Shown here one piece after another: positions 38,107-48,628 of a stretch of DNA of 64,000 bases (within the stretch, counting starts at the first letter, position 1; every line of letters begins with the position of its first letter). Made by a program: the position numbers and the translations under genes. Source of the DNA: Pelomyxa schiedti (Eukaryota > Evosea > Pelobiontida > Pelomyxidae); contig JAHLWZ010000808.1 of assembly GCA_020536535.1 (NCBI GenBank), forward strand, positions 1 to 64,000, given 5' to 3'. The notes below the pieces were generated by a model, which was given only the letters and a program-made list of their open reading frames with translations, was not told where the DNA came from and did no database searches.

Positions 38107-39832
38107 TTACTTCCTCTTTGCGTTCTGCTGCTGGGGCAGTTGCAGGGAACACTTGGAGTGCGTTGTCAAAGGATATTTGTGGGTCCATCTTTTGTACAAA
38201 TCTAAAAAAAAATAGATGAGGTTATGTTCAGGTAAAGAACAAACAAACTTGTTGGATTTGAGAGGCCGGAACATAAGAGCCAGGATCAAGTAAGAAAAGA
38301 ACTTGACACCAAGTTGTACAGGAACCACCACTTTCTGCCGCCTCCATGCGGGAACAAAATGCATGGCCAGTACAATTATGGGCAAACTAATAAACCAGAG
38401 AGCATAGGTGGCTGCAAAGACTATATAAAAGCGGCGGTTCTCCACGCGAGTCTCGATGATAAAAGTCCGGGATACTATAAACAGGAACACAAACATCATA
38501 AGAATTCGCAAGGCAATTATAATATAGCCCGGTATACTTTCGTAGATATCTTGGAGCTATGTTTAAAGGGAAAACATGTGAGTAAGAGTGTTACATAAGG
38601 TAGTTGCCGGGTCAACTCCATACAGTTGGTAGAAATAGAGGGCGAGATATGCCCAAATGAATGGAAACCAAAGAAGTAACAATAATCGGTGGTGTGTAAG
38701 TTTCCTGCTACTAATTTTGTACCCTAACGGAAAAGAGGTAATGAGATTCACGTGACTTCCCAAAAGGTACCTTTTCCCAGATACAGAATCAGTAAAAGGA
38801 AAATCAACTCAGAGACGATATCAAAGACTATGGAAAGTGAGAACTAGCGAGTACCACAAACGAATACAAACAGTTAAATGTGCTCACGAGCTCAGGGTAA
38901 CCAATTCCATTGTTAGAGAAGATGCAAACGTGGACAGACCAGAAGATAAGAGCAACAGCCTCTACTGCAACTACGGCTAAAAGTCTATCTGTGATCTGGG
39001 TTATTGAAATGAGTATAAACCAAATCCCATAGGACTGCATACGGCGTATTGCAATTTATTTTTGATCAAGATGACCAAAGAAATAGCAAGACCTATCGCC
39101 AGAGCCCAAAACAAGGACAAAAATAACAGTACCTCTTGCAGCAATCCTACTCTAAGTTGTAGTGGTGGGAGGAGGTGGGTCACAGTATTGGTGTACCTAT
39201 TTCATCAGCACTGAATTGATCCCCAGAGACAGATGGGTTGATGAAGGTGAAGTTGTAATGTATATCTATAGAGACCACTCAAACGTAAATCAACAAAAAA
39301 TGCATGTGTGACAACACACCTATTTCATCGCCGTCGCAGTTTGAGGCGGCAACAAACCACCAGCGATCTCTTCCTCCATAAATATGCACTTGAAAGGGCA
39401 TGTCATCTTGGGTGTATGACCGTGATGCGCTATGTATCTGACACGTTTTAATTCTACACCTTTCTCCCTTCCCATTGCAATATAACAAGAAGTACCTTGT
39501 AGGCGCATGAAGTTTGGTCCCTCGTATTATAGACCTTGGGCCAAGAGTACTCCATGTCAGCATAAAAGTTTATTGCAGTTCCAGCAGAAATTGAGTAAAA
39601 GTCCACATTCGCATAAGCACCTAAACCACAAAAAGAAGTTGGAACAACACCCAATAGCAGTGTTAGCCACACTGTGTGGCGCACCTTTGTTAAGGAAACA
39701 AAATTTTTCCACAAAAGCCCAGTTTTCATCAAAGACCTTGTGGTGAATAGTAACCAAGCTGTAGACACCCCCGACACACAGCCCACAAATCACTACAAGT
39801 AGCTCCAATCCCGCTCTCCAATGTACATTCAT
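38107..39832 (-). CDS. GPR180/TMEM145-like seven-transmembrane protein
   Basis: Membrane protein of the intimal-thickness-related receptor family. The N-terminal exon (ATG 39832, MNVHWRAGLELLVVICGL) is a signal peptide or anchor, followed by an extracellular domain: FDENWAFVEKFCFLNKG, YADMEYSWPKVYNT and GRDRWWFVAASNCDG; the RWW...NC motif is typical of this family. Several membrane exons follow (LFWALAIGLAISLVI, VEAVALIFWSVHVCIF, PFIWAYLALYFYQLYG). The last gives TRVENRRFYIVFAATYALWF, LPIIVLAMHF and VPAWRRQKVVVPVQLG, ending NAKRK with TAA at 38107. About eight introns. The family is thought to act in receptor signalling or trafficking; the ligand is unknown. Confidence 0.8.
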
Positions 39833-40029
39833 TTAGACGAATGAAAACGGGCGAGTTGCTTGTTGTTCATACGATCTTCATCTAATTCGTTTCAGGCCAA
39901 ATTGAGTTGATGGAGTACGAACAACTCACCCCAAAGAAAGTGCACCCACATAACCCCATGTGCGGGAGTATGATCAACGGCTGAGGAGTACGACTGAATC
40001 GAGGAAGAACCGTGCCCGGAGCCCCCCAC

Positions 40030-40074
40030 TTCCTCTTTCGGAAGGTAACAGCAAAAAAGAAAAAAACAAAAAAA
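40030..40074 (+). promoter_or_regulatory. A-rich leader upstream of the SAP-like gene
   Basis: A run of AAAAAAGAAAAAAACAAAAAAA ends right at ATG 40075, in a 240-bp divergent region shared with the GPR180-like gene. It is one example of a recurrent pattern; it may be 5' UTR or a promoter element. No TATA box is evident. Confidence 0.45.
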
Positions 40075-42051
40075 ATGCTTGGGCAAGCTGATGACGGTAC
40101 GAGTACTGGCGCTGCGCTTGCGCCGACTCCGGGTATCCAACCGTTGAATCTCGATTGCATCGTCGCGATGCTTCATCAACAACAATCTCACCCCTTGCAA
40201 CAGTTGCGGCGACGCCGCCGTCGTTCAAGGCCGAGGACGAACTGCAGAAGGCTCTCGGCCGGCTCAGCGCCGGCGCGCTGCGCTCCTCCCTCGACTGCGT
40301 GACGCCGTCCACCGCGGAGCAGACAAAGTCGCTGGGGCGCGAGCAGCTGTGCGACTTGTACTTCAAGCAGGTGGCGCACTGCGCAAACTCGGTGCTGGTC
40401 AACGACTCGATGACGCAGGCCATGCGGGAGGAGGCCGCCGGCGTCCTGGGCGTGTCGACCGACGACCTGGGCGCCGTCGTGGACCGCAATGGAATAACGA
40501 CCTATTTCCGGCCCCCAGACCCTCTTCAAGCCATTTCACAACAGTTGGCTTTTTCCCCCTTGGTTCTTTTTCTAAATGATTTGGCAGTTGAATTTGGATC
40601 AAACTGAGGATCCTATTGGATTACATATAAAAATCGTTGACGAAATAATGCTTTCTGGGGTGGAAATCTTTCTTCAAAAGCTTTCTCAACAAGTTCTTAG
40701 GTTTCACAAGCTCTCATTTGCAATAATTGATTCCCCCCTTCATTTCTTTTTTTCCCCCCAAAAGCCAGCATAGTGTCGAGTTGAGTCTCAATCCTGCATC
40801 AACTGAACCAACGGCAATCATTGAAGCTTTTATGTCAGAAGTGTTTCAGCTGGAACCTCCATCTTCAGTTCCTACTTCGTCTGCTACAGCTACAGTGCAA
40901 GAGGCACCAGTTGGAGATCCTGATAGTTCGACACCAAAACTCTCCACTCCAAAACAGACTGAAACAGATTCAAAAGAAGCTGTTGACAAATCCCGAAAAA
41001 ATAATGTGGAGGAAACACCTAAAGGAAAAGACAAAGACAGAGACAAAGACACAGATAAAACAATGGAGGAAACACCTAAGGGAAAAGACAAAGCCAAAAC
41101 TGAGGATAAGAAACACCACAGGGGAAAGAGAGACAAAAAGGACAAGAAAGGAAAAAAATCCAAGAAATCCAAGGATGACGAGGAGCATAAAAGGAAATCC
41201 AGTGCTAGTTGCAAATCACCTAAAAAATCATCCAAATCAAAAAGGAAATCCTCCAAATCATCTCACAAATCTAAGTCACACAAGCACTCCAAATCTTCCA
41301 GCAGTAGCTCAGATAGTGACAGCTCCGATAATCACAAGTCAAAAAAAGGGTACTGGGGCCCTGATCACCGCTGGGTGTCACCACCACTGGAATGCATCAA
41401 GAAGGGAGCGTAAGTCTCCTCTTTACTGCCCCTTTTTAAAAAACTATGAAGGTACACAGCGATTACCATGGATACAAATTTCCACAAGTCGGCCCTTGAT
41501 GAATATCTGGCAAAAAATGAATTGCCAAAGTGTCAAACAAAGAAAAAAGCTGTAAAAATGATTCTGGACTATCTAGACGGGAAGGCAATTTTGGTATTTA
41601 ATTCCATCATCCTTTCCTCTTATTTACGAACCCATGTTCTTTATAGCCGAAAAAGCGAAAGAGCAGGAAGGGCAGGAGAAAGCCAAAGAAAGACAAGAAG
41701 GGAGAGGAAGGAGATGAAGCAGCGCAAGCTGGGAATGACACCACTGAGCAAAAAGAGGACCCAGAAGCCAATGGTGAAGCAGAGGACGCAAATGCCGGGG
41801 AGGAACCAAATGAACCCAAAAGCAAGAAACCCCGCACAACAACTACAGAGCATGAGCATGAGCATGAGAACGAGAACGAGAACGAAACAAATGGAAATGT
41901 CAGTCCTCCATCACCTTCCCCAATCCCACTGGGCTCAGGACCCGAAACAGAAACGAATCCAACCTCTAAAAGTGAGAGCCCTACCACACACCCAATGCCA
42001 GAAGCAACAGGAGCCCCTGATGTGTCACTTAGTGATCAACCCCGAGAGTAG
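40075..42051 (+). CDS. Lys/Ser-rich nuclear protein with SAP-like segment
   Basis: ATG 40075 (MLGQADDGTSTGAALAPTP) joins across an intron of about 70 nt (about 40132-40201) to VAATPPSFKAEDELQKAL. A GC-rich exon follows with a helical region (LCDLYFKQVAHCANSVLV, AMREEAAGVLGVSTDDLG). Later exons give TEDPIGLHIKIVDEIML and TAIIEAFMSEVFQLEPP. A long Lys/Asp/Ser charged region then contains many KKSK, KSSK and HKSKSHKH stretches (about 40980-41350). Next come KKGYWGPDHRWVSPPLE and a short helical segment ALDEYLAKNELPKCQT then KKAVKMILDYLDG, resembling a SAP-type DNA-binding helix pair. The tail is again charged, with EHEHEHENENENE. TAG 42049-42051. It looks like a nuclear or chromatin protein; the family is not identified. 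It converges on the homospermidine synthase gene. Confidence 0.65.
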
Positions 42052-42286
42052 TTATGTTATGCTAGGCAATGAATGTAATGTGCATTTTCAAAATTAAACT
42101 CAACTCCTACAGGTTTTATGAAGCTGGAGAATAGGCACGAGCACTCACCTCTTGTGTTTTTGGGCACAAGGAAAAAAAAAGGAACTTTTTCCTTAATGAT
42201 GTATTGTTGTTTTCTTACCAAAATTTTACTTTCAGTAAAATAACAAGGGGTTGAGTGTGGTTATGGGTAACTTGATTGAGGTGACC

Positions 42287-44471
42287 TTACATTCCCACAA
42301 GGAAGTTGGAGAACTGTAGGGGGTCATCTGGGTCCCTTGGTGCTTTTTGTAATTTATTGTGGTTCTGTCCAAAGTCAGTCCAGCTTGAAAAAACAAGGAA
42401 ATTTGAAACCTGTAGTGGGTGCCAATTTGTCCAATAGCCTCTGCAGCCCAAGAAGGGTTTCACGAAATCGATTATTTCATTGTGATCCATGTCTGTAACG
42501 GAGTAAAGACCAAGAGCAGAACTAGGGTAAACTTGTACACACCACAAGGTTCTATCAGGCCGGACATGGGGTGAGCGACTGCCCACCTGAAACCTGCTAT
42601 GACCCCGTACGTTACAGGGCATGTTGTGGCATTCACTCTCACATGGGGCAGCATTTGCTTAACCTTTTCAATGGAGATATTGACACCATACCTAGATACA
42701 ATAAGAACAAGAAAGAAGGTTATGGCACCCGGAAAGCATGCCATAGCCAATGCATGAAACACACCAATATCCTCCAAGCTTACTGCCAAGTAACAACATC
42801 CCATATTCATCATAACCACCTGGTAGAATATTGGGAGGAAGAAGGATACGATGTCGCGTTTGGGAGACAAAATCATTCTCCGCCAACTCTCTCAAAGATA
42901 AAACAGCATCGTCACAAGGGTGGTAAGAGTAATAAGTAGTGGGACGGTAAATGTCTCGTCCTGTGCTTGGATCTTTGATTGTGAGGAAGTCGGCAAGCTC
43001 AAGGCACTACAAACAGTTGGTTTTTTGTACCAAGAAAGAATATTTGTTACCTCATAATGAGTGGTCAAGGTTCCAAAGTGAGGACCTTGTTGAGGGCACC
43101 AGGTTTTAACTGTAAAATGTGAGCCACGCCGTTGAGCACAGAGCGGTAAAAACCTGTACACAGTGCACTTGGTCTATCAAGCATGATAGCAGACTTGGTT
43201 CCAGTTGTGTGCTATTTTGGTGCTAAGAACTTCGAAATAAGAATAAACGTACTAACCAACAATGCTCCATCCGGTAATCTTCTTTCATGGGTACCCCAGC
43301 CCATCTCAGCCGGCTGAAGTAATTCTTCAATGTCTAGGTGAAAGTCAGTGTACCAGGTCATTACAGAGGAGTCATACAGCCAATAACGGACCATGTCTGA
43401 ACGAACTCGCCCTTCTTTTTGGGTACTGAGGACTGCTGTCCGTCGCGTTCAGAAACTTGAATAATCTAATCATGATCAGGGCAGTGGATTTTAGGAGGTA
43501 ACAGTACGCGAATTCCAAGGCGTTGGCACAGGGCAGCCCACTCTTCTTTGTTTGTGGGTATTGGTGGTGCTACGCCGTCAGTAGCTGTTGCAATCTCGTA
43601 AATTCCTTGCTTTGCAAAGGATTCGGCCAGTCCAGGGTTGGCACCATGTGAAGTTACTGGATGGAGGATGGATGTCAGAAGTAGTTATGAAGTCATGGGG
43701 GAAGTAGTACTAGCAGTGGTCGAGCAACCCTTGAAGGCGCCAAGACGTTGGCGGAGGGTTAAAAATTTATTCCTTATGGAGTAATTACTTCTGTCCTCCA
43801 TTCTAGACCAGTTTAGTTCTGAAACAGTGTTTCGAAGCATACGATATATTAGGATCCATAAAGCCATCACCCCACGGTTCTAAAGAAGCGTCTTGATAAA
43901 GAATTCTTCTACGCTGGCAGTACTCAATCAGCTCCAAGCTCCCGACAGCAACAGAAAGGTTGAGGAGGAAGTCACCTGGGCTTAGGTATCTGAAGAAAAG
44001 TGGGTTCATGGAGTGTATGAGGTCAGTAACACACGAGTCAAGAACTGATGTATAATTCTCTTTGGTGAACTTCTGGATTACGTAGCGCATGCCAAGGCTT
44101 TCAACAGTGGACCTTCCTTTGAAAAAATGGGTACCAAAATACAGTCTCGTAACAGGGGGAGTACCTCCATTATCAGCAGAGAGGACAGTGACTAATGCCG
44201 GGTCGAGGTTCACGTAACGAATGATCAAGGGCAGTACGCCTTTGCGCGAAATTTACTAAACGAATGCCGCAACGTGTAAACAAAGAAGAAGCGCACTTTG
44301 AGCAATGACACCTGCGCCCATCACGAGCAGTTTATTGCTCCAGGTTGGATTGGGGGACACATGGCCCATCAACATTTCCACACGTCGCGAAGCAGACGAC
44401 GTAACAGCGGGAGTGGTTCCATCGGGGGCGGATGTCGAAGACCCGGCAGATGCGCTAGCTCGCGTGGACAT
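42287..44471 (-). CDS. Homospermidine synthase, bacterial type
   Basis: NAD-dependent enzyme making homospermidine from putrescine and/or spermidine. ATG 44471 starts MSTRASASAGSSTSAPDG, then the Rossmann motif NKLLVMGAGVIAQ. A short intron, with GTGCGCTTCT at its 5' end, lets this join to SVLPLIIRYVNLDPALVTV. Diagnostic blocks follow in order: GDFLLNLSVAVGSLELIEY, YQDASLEPWGDGF, TSHGANPGLAESFAKQGI, TNKEEWAALCQRLGIRVL, LLQPAEMGWGTHERRLPDG, ISIEKVKQMLPHVRVNATT, MSGLIEP, CRGYWTNWHPLQ and DPLQFSNFLV, ending at TAA 42287. These match the Rossmann-fold, saccharopine-dehydrogenase-like enzyme of bacteria and chloroviruses, not the plant enzyme derived from deoxyhypusine synthase. The gene carries at least six GT-AG introns, so it is a resident nuclear gene. 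The N-terminus is extended by about 40 low-complexity residues. Confidence 0.9.
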
Positions 44472-44601
44472 AGGGCTGTGCCTTTGTTTTTTCTTTTTTT
44501 TTTTTCTTGTTGTTTCTATGTTTTTTTGGTTTGAACTTTTGTTGCGTTTGCATTTTGCTGAAGTCCCCTCAAATAAGGGCCCACTATTTGTGGAATGATC
44601 G

Positions 44602-44895
44602 GTGCTTCTCGCAAAACATTTCATCTCATCAAGTGCATTTGCACTTGTTCGAGCAAACAGTCAGGCCACCCCCAATAACCGCCGAGGCCGTTCTCCCTTC
44701 TCCCAAGTTGAGCTTCTAGAACTACTAATGAGAATTTGGGACCAGACACTGAGTGAAAGGGTTTTTGGTAAGAATACTTGGATGTTTTTTTTCCCCCTTT
44801 GCTTGTGGATAGAAGCTCAGTCCTTCAAGAAGTTGAGAGCACCCGTCTTGAATTCCTCCCACGAGATCTGGCCGTCGTGGTTGGTGTCCATCTGA
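44602..44895 (+). CDS. Candidate small spliced gene antisense to the EF-hand 3' end
   Basis: Weakly supported. A + strand frame from ATG 44602 reads MLLAKHFISSSAFALVRANS, NNRRGRSPFSQVELLELL, MRIWDQTLSERVFG. Directly after it is a good GT-AG intron (about 44769-44813, GTAAGAATAC...TGTGGATAG) whose removal keeps the frame open to a stop at 44895. That last exon lies opposite the final exon of the EF-hand gene. It is the only coding-like content in the 345 bp between the homospermidine synthase and EF-hand genes. No family recognised; it could equally be chance plus a splice-like sequence. Confidence 0.25.
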   Translation: MLLAKHFISSSAFALVRANSQATPNNRRGRSPFSQVELLELLMRIWDQTLSERVFGKNTWMFFFPLCLWIEAQSFKKLRAPVLNSSHEIWPSWLVSI

Positions 44896-45146
44896 ATAGC
44901 TTGTAAGTGGAGAAAACTAGTTTGGCCAGGGGGGAAACCGTTCGGAGGACTTCGTCAGCCATTGTAACGACTCTATCGGCAGAGGCTCCAGCGTGTGTTA
45001 GTGCTGCTCGAATTTCGTCAAGCTGAATGAACCCATCGTGGTTCCTAAGGAGCCTTGTTAAGGACATAGCAACGCGGCATATCAAGTTTAACGGAGGCGC
45101 ACTTGTCCCAAAGATCGAAGGCTTCACGTAGTTTCGCCTCGGTCAT
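44817..45146 (-). CDS. Tiny two-EF-hand calcium-binding protein, 74 aa
   Basis: Three small exons. ATG 45146 gives MTEAKLREAFDLWDK; an intron ending CTCCTTAG joins to NHDGFIQLDEIRAAL, completing a canonical EF loop (D-K-N-H-D-G-F-I-Q-L-D-E). The exon ends MADEVLRT; an intron ending CTATTCAG joins in phase 0 to MDTNHDGQISWEEF, a second canonical loop (D1, N3, D5, G6, I8, E12), then KTGALNFLKD and TGA at 44817. The whole protein is one EF-hand pair, half a calmodulin. Without splicing neither loop can be read completely. It is likely a small cytosolic calcium sensor or buffer. The 5' side (sense strand) is A-rich. Confidence 0.85.
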
Positions 45147-45398
45147 TTTACCCTTTGGTTGTTGTGAGGTTTCTTTTTGTGTTTTGTTTTGCTTGCCTTT
45201 TTTTTTTTCTTTTAGCGGGTTTTCTTTCTCATTGATAAGACTCGGAATGAGAAAAACCCAGGATTGAGCCCCCGCTCTCCCTCGCGTGTCCCTAAAACCA
45301 CGTTGTGTGCTCCACAAAGGCCAGCCCCAGACCTCCTCTCACCCTACACAATTGTAGATGGCATCTGAGATCTTTCGGAGGTTTTTCATCTAATTAAC

Positions 45399-48300
45399 AT
45401 GTCAACGCCACTCGCCACACCCGCGGTGTGCACCCCCACGTCGACCACCAACGGCACCGCCTCGACTACTCCACCTGCAATATCGAGTATTGCACCCCAA
45501 AGCACCACCTCGTCCGCCAGTCCAAACACAAACACGAGCGTCGGTGCAACCCCTAATTCTAGTGTTGGGGGTGGTGGTGGCTCCGCGGCAGATGCAAGTT
45601 CAAAGGCCAAAGTAATGCCCCAGGGTGAAAAGATCCTTTGGGGTGTGTGCTTGTGTATTGTGTATTGTGTACTGCGTATTGTGTATTGGGTTTTCTCCTT
45701 CCTCTTTGGTGTTTGTATTAAGTAGAATGCCAGATTTTTCATGCGCTTACTTCAAGGCGGGGTTTATGCACCAAGGCAGAATTTACATGTCTGCTAACTA
45801 CATTGGCTTTCAATCTTCAGTGTTTTCCACTGTAGATATTCCCTCTTTCCCATTTTCCCCTTGTTGTGGATCCTATTCAACATTATTTTTCTGTTCTAGA
45901 CTGTTTTGATTACTGTAAAAGACATCGAGTCCATAGCGAAAAGGAACACTGCCCTCTTGTTTCCAAATGCCATTGAGATTACTGTAAAGGATCAAAAGCA
46001 CTTCTTTGCCTCATTCTTGCAACGCAATGAGGCATACACAAAGTTAAGGTCTCTGATTAAGGTTTCCCAGATTTCCTTCCCTCATATTTTAAGCTAATAT
46101 CAAGGGTAAACCTTCTGAAACTGCTGATTCCTACAGTGACTCTAGTGATGTACCTGTATCTTATCTCACACAACTCATTATTGACTACCTTAGTCAGACG
46201 ATGAAGCGGACCATAAAAGTACCAAGGATGACCCAAATGAAGTGCGTCTCTCTTTTTTTTACCATATTCCTAATGAAGTTAACAAATACCAAATCAAACA
46301 ATAGCAAACAGTTCCCAAAACACATGTGAGGTCTTTATCAGAGTCATCACCACTGATAGGAACAAGTGAGCTAGTCTATTAATGCAACAAAGCTATTTAA
46401 AAAACCTCTAACAATAAAAACACACTTCAGGTGTGCCAGGTTCTGGCGTTCCTACCATAACAATTTCTCCAACTTCGGCACATTCGCAACTCCCAATGCA
46501 ACTGGCTACACAACTCAATCCTGCCTCCGCACCTACAACACCATCACTAAAATCAGCCCCACCAGTCCAAGTACCATCACTACCCACTTCCCCGAAAATA
46601 TCACCTGCTTTGCCCCCATGCACAGCAATTCAATCTTCATTGCCCACTTCCAACTCCAGCATGCTAGTGCCGCCCACACAAGTTCCACCAAACCTGGAGC
46701 CACCTGCAACCAGTCAATTAATTGGTATGGATTGACGAAACAATACATTCGAAGCTTATCCACCGGCAGGCATCAGTGGCACCTGCCCACATACAAAGTA
46801 CAGAGAATGGTTTTCGAACACGTCTACCCCGTGCCTGGAGGACCACCTGCCAATACCGGTATCACAAGTGTGGCCCCTTATGTTAAGTGCTGGCTGTAAC
46901 TTTTGGTCCTCTGTGCTGGAACAGAGCAGTTACACTGGTACACCCCTCGTCTGACGAAAATTTCTTATTGTTAAAAGATGTGCAGATCGCCCCTTGGGTA
47001 CGGCATTCTGATGGTTGTTGCAATTCCAGAGCACTGGACTTTATAACTCCAATTACCTCCAAGTTAACTTCCAAGAAGCAAGCACCGGTTCACCAAGATC
47101 AGACATGCACCTTCGAGGATGGGTATGTTTAGATCGAGCATATGAAATCTCTTAGTTAATGATAGAGTTTTAACTGTGGAGACTATAGCCGCTACTCGTG
47201 ACGTGCCATATTCTGATTGTTTTGTGGTACAAAGTTTGGTTCGCTGTGTGCCAAGTGATTCTGGTGGATGTGACGTTCTTGTATATTGCCATATCAATTT
47301 CATTAAGGCTATTTTCTTTGGAGTAAAAGGCTAGTCCCCTCACAACCCTAATTTCCTAAAATAAAAATCTACTTTCCCAGCAATCGCTGAAAGAACTGCA
47401 AGCAACCAGACAAAAGAATTTTATGTTGTATGGATGAAGTGTGCCTTGGAAATAGCCCAGACATACCAAGCCCAACCTATTGCAGGAGGCCCACAACAAC
47501 CAGTTTCTACTACAATTGCAAATGATCTGGCAGGCTGTTCAGCGCCTCTCATCAATATTCCCGACGATACACAACAACAAGCAAACACTGCAGACAAACA
47601 GGAAAATTTGAACTCTGAAGTTGGTGATACTCCTGCGGAAAGAACTCCCACAGAGCTTCCCTCTGTAGTGAAAGGGAGTGAAACTGTACCACATTCCGTA
47701 TCACTTTCTGCCAAGCCATCTGCAAGCCCCAGCGGCAATCTATTCGGAAGGCTGTCAAGCTCTCCGCCTGGTGCACTTGGTTCTAGGGAAAAACCAGCGG
47801 ATATCAACGGGTTTTTGTCATTTTTTCTGCGCACTCTCAGCAGTGGAACTATGTCAATACCAAGAAATTTGGCCATTGCAGTAACCGTGCTGTTCTTATG
47901 CTTGATATTTATACTGCATGGAAAGGTACACGACTAAGGGACATAAATAGCTACGCCAATAAAACTTAACAAAACAAATTTGCTGCCAGATTTCTAGCCA
48001 AGAACACCAATTGAGATTGATGGCTGAAGCGTCAGCACGAACAGATCAAGGTGTAGCTCTCGTTAGTGCCCTTCTACTCTCACTGCAAAACAACGGCACT
48101 TGGAATTCTAAGTACTACGAGTTCCGTGAGTGGAACAACAGGCTTCAGATGGTCCGCCATCCAAAATTCCCGCCTACTCTCCCCCAACACTAAGTCATGG
48201 TACAGGCACAGGAATCCCTTAAACGCACCGAGCACCTTCTTACTGAGCTTGCGGGCGAATTGCACGGCAACCCGCTGCTCACAGACTTGGCGCAAATGCC

Positions 48301-48469
48301 CTACTCAATGACACCCTCATTCACCACATCCCTAGCATACCACAATTACGAGGAGCCGTCATCATCGTTCCTTGTCACTGGAATCCTTCTTATGTGTGTT
48401 TTTGGAATTGCCGTGGCAGTCACTTACATAGCAGTACGAAACTGGCCAACATCCCACAAAAACACTTGA
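45399..48469 (+). CDS. GRAM-VASt-type membrane lipid-transfer protein (GRAMD1/Lam-like)
   Basis: ATG 45399 starts MSTPLATPAVCTPTSTT, a Thr/Ser/Pro leader of about 75 residues. A GRAM domain follows: MPQGEKIL, intron, then FSCAYFKAGFMHQGRIYMS, ANYIGFQSSVFS, VITVKDIESIAKRNTALLFP, AIEITVKDQKHFFASFL and EAYTKLRSLIK. A Pro/Thr/Ser linker (46430-46730) leads to a probable VASt/START-like region around 46900-47310 (FLLLKDVQIAPWVRHSDG, LDFITPITSKLTSKK). A Ser/Pro-rich segment precedes a membrane helix (RNLAIAVTVLFLCLIFIL), a helical stretch (SLKRTEHLLTELAGELHG) and a second membrane helix (FLVTGILLMCVFGIAVAVTY) before TGA 48469. This layout fits Aster/Lam proteins that move sterols at ER-plasma membrane contacts; the VASt assignment is less certain than GRAM. 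Confidence 0.72.
45640..45695 (+). repeat. GTGTATT tandem-like repeat in an intron
   Basis: Repeated TGTGTATTG units with variants, inside the intron that separates PQGEKIL from the FSCAYF part of the GRAM domain. It reads as spurious protein in some frames. Confidence 0.7.
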
Positions 48470-48628
48470 CGTTGTAGCAGTGCCCAAAAATGTTGTTCTA
48501 ATTTTCTAACGGTACAAAAACCAAAAAAACAAAACAAAAAAAAAAAAAGCGCAAAGAGATCTAGAGCTTTTAACATTTTGGCTGTCGTTCGACGTGCTGT
48601 GAGGGAAGACAGTTGGTGAGACCCGGAG

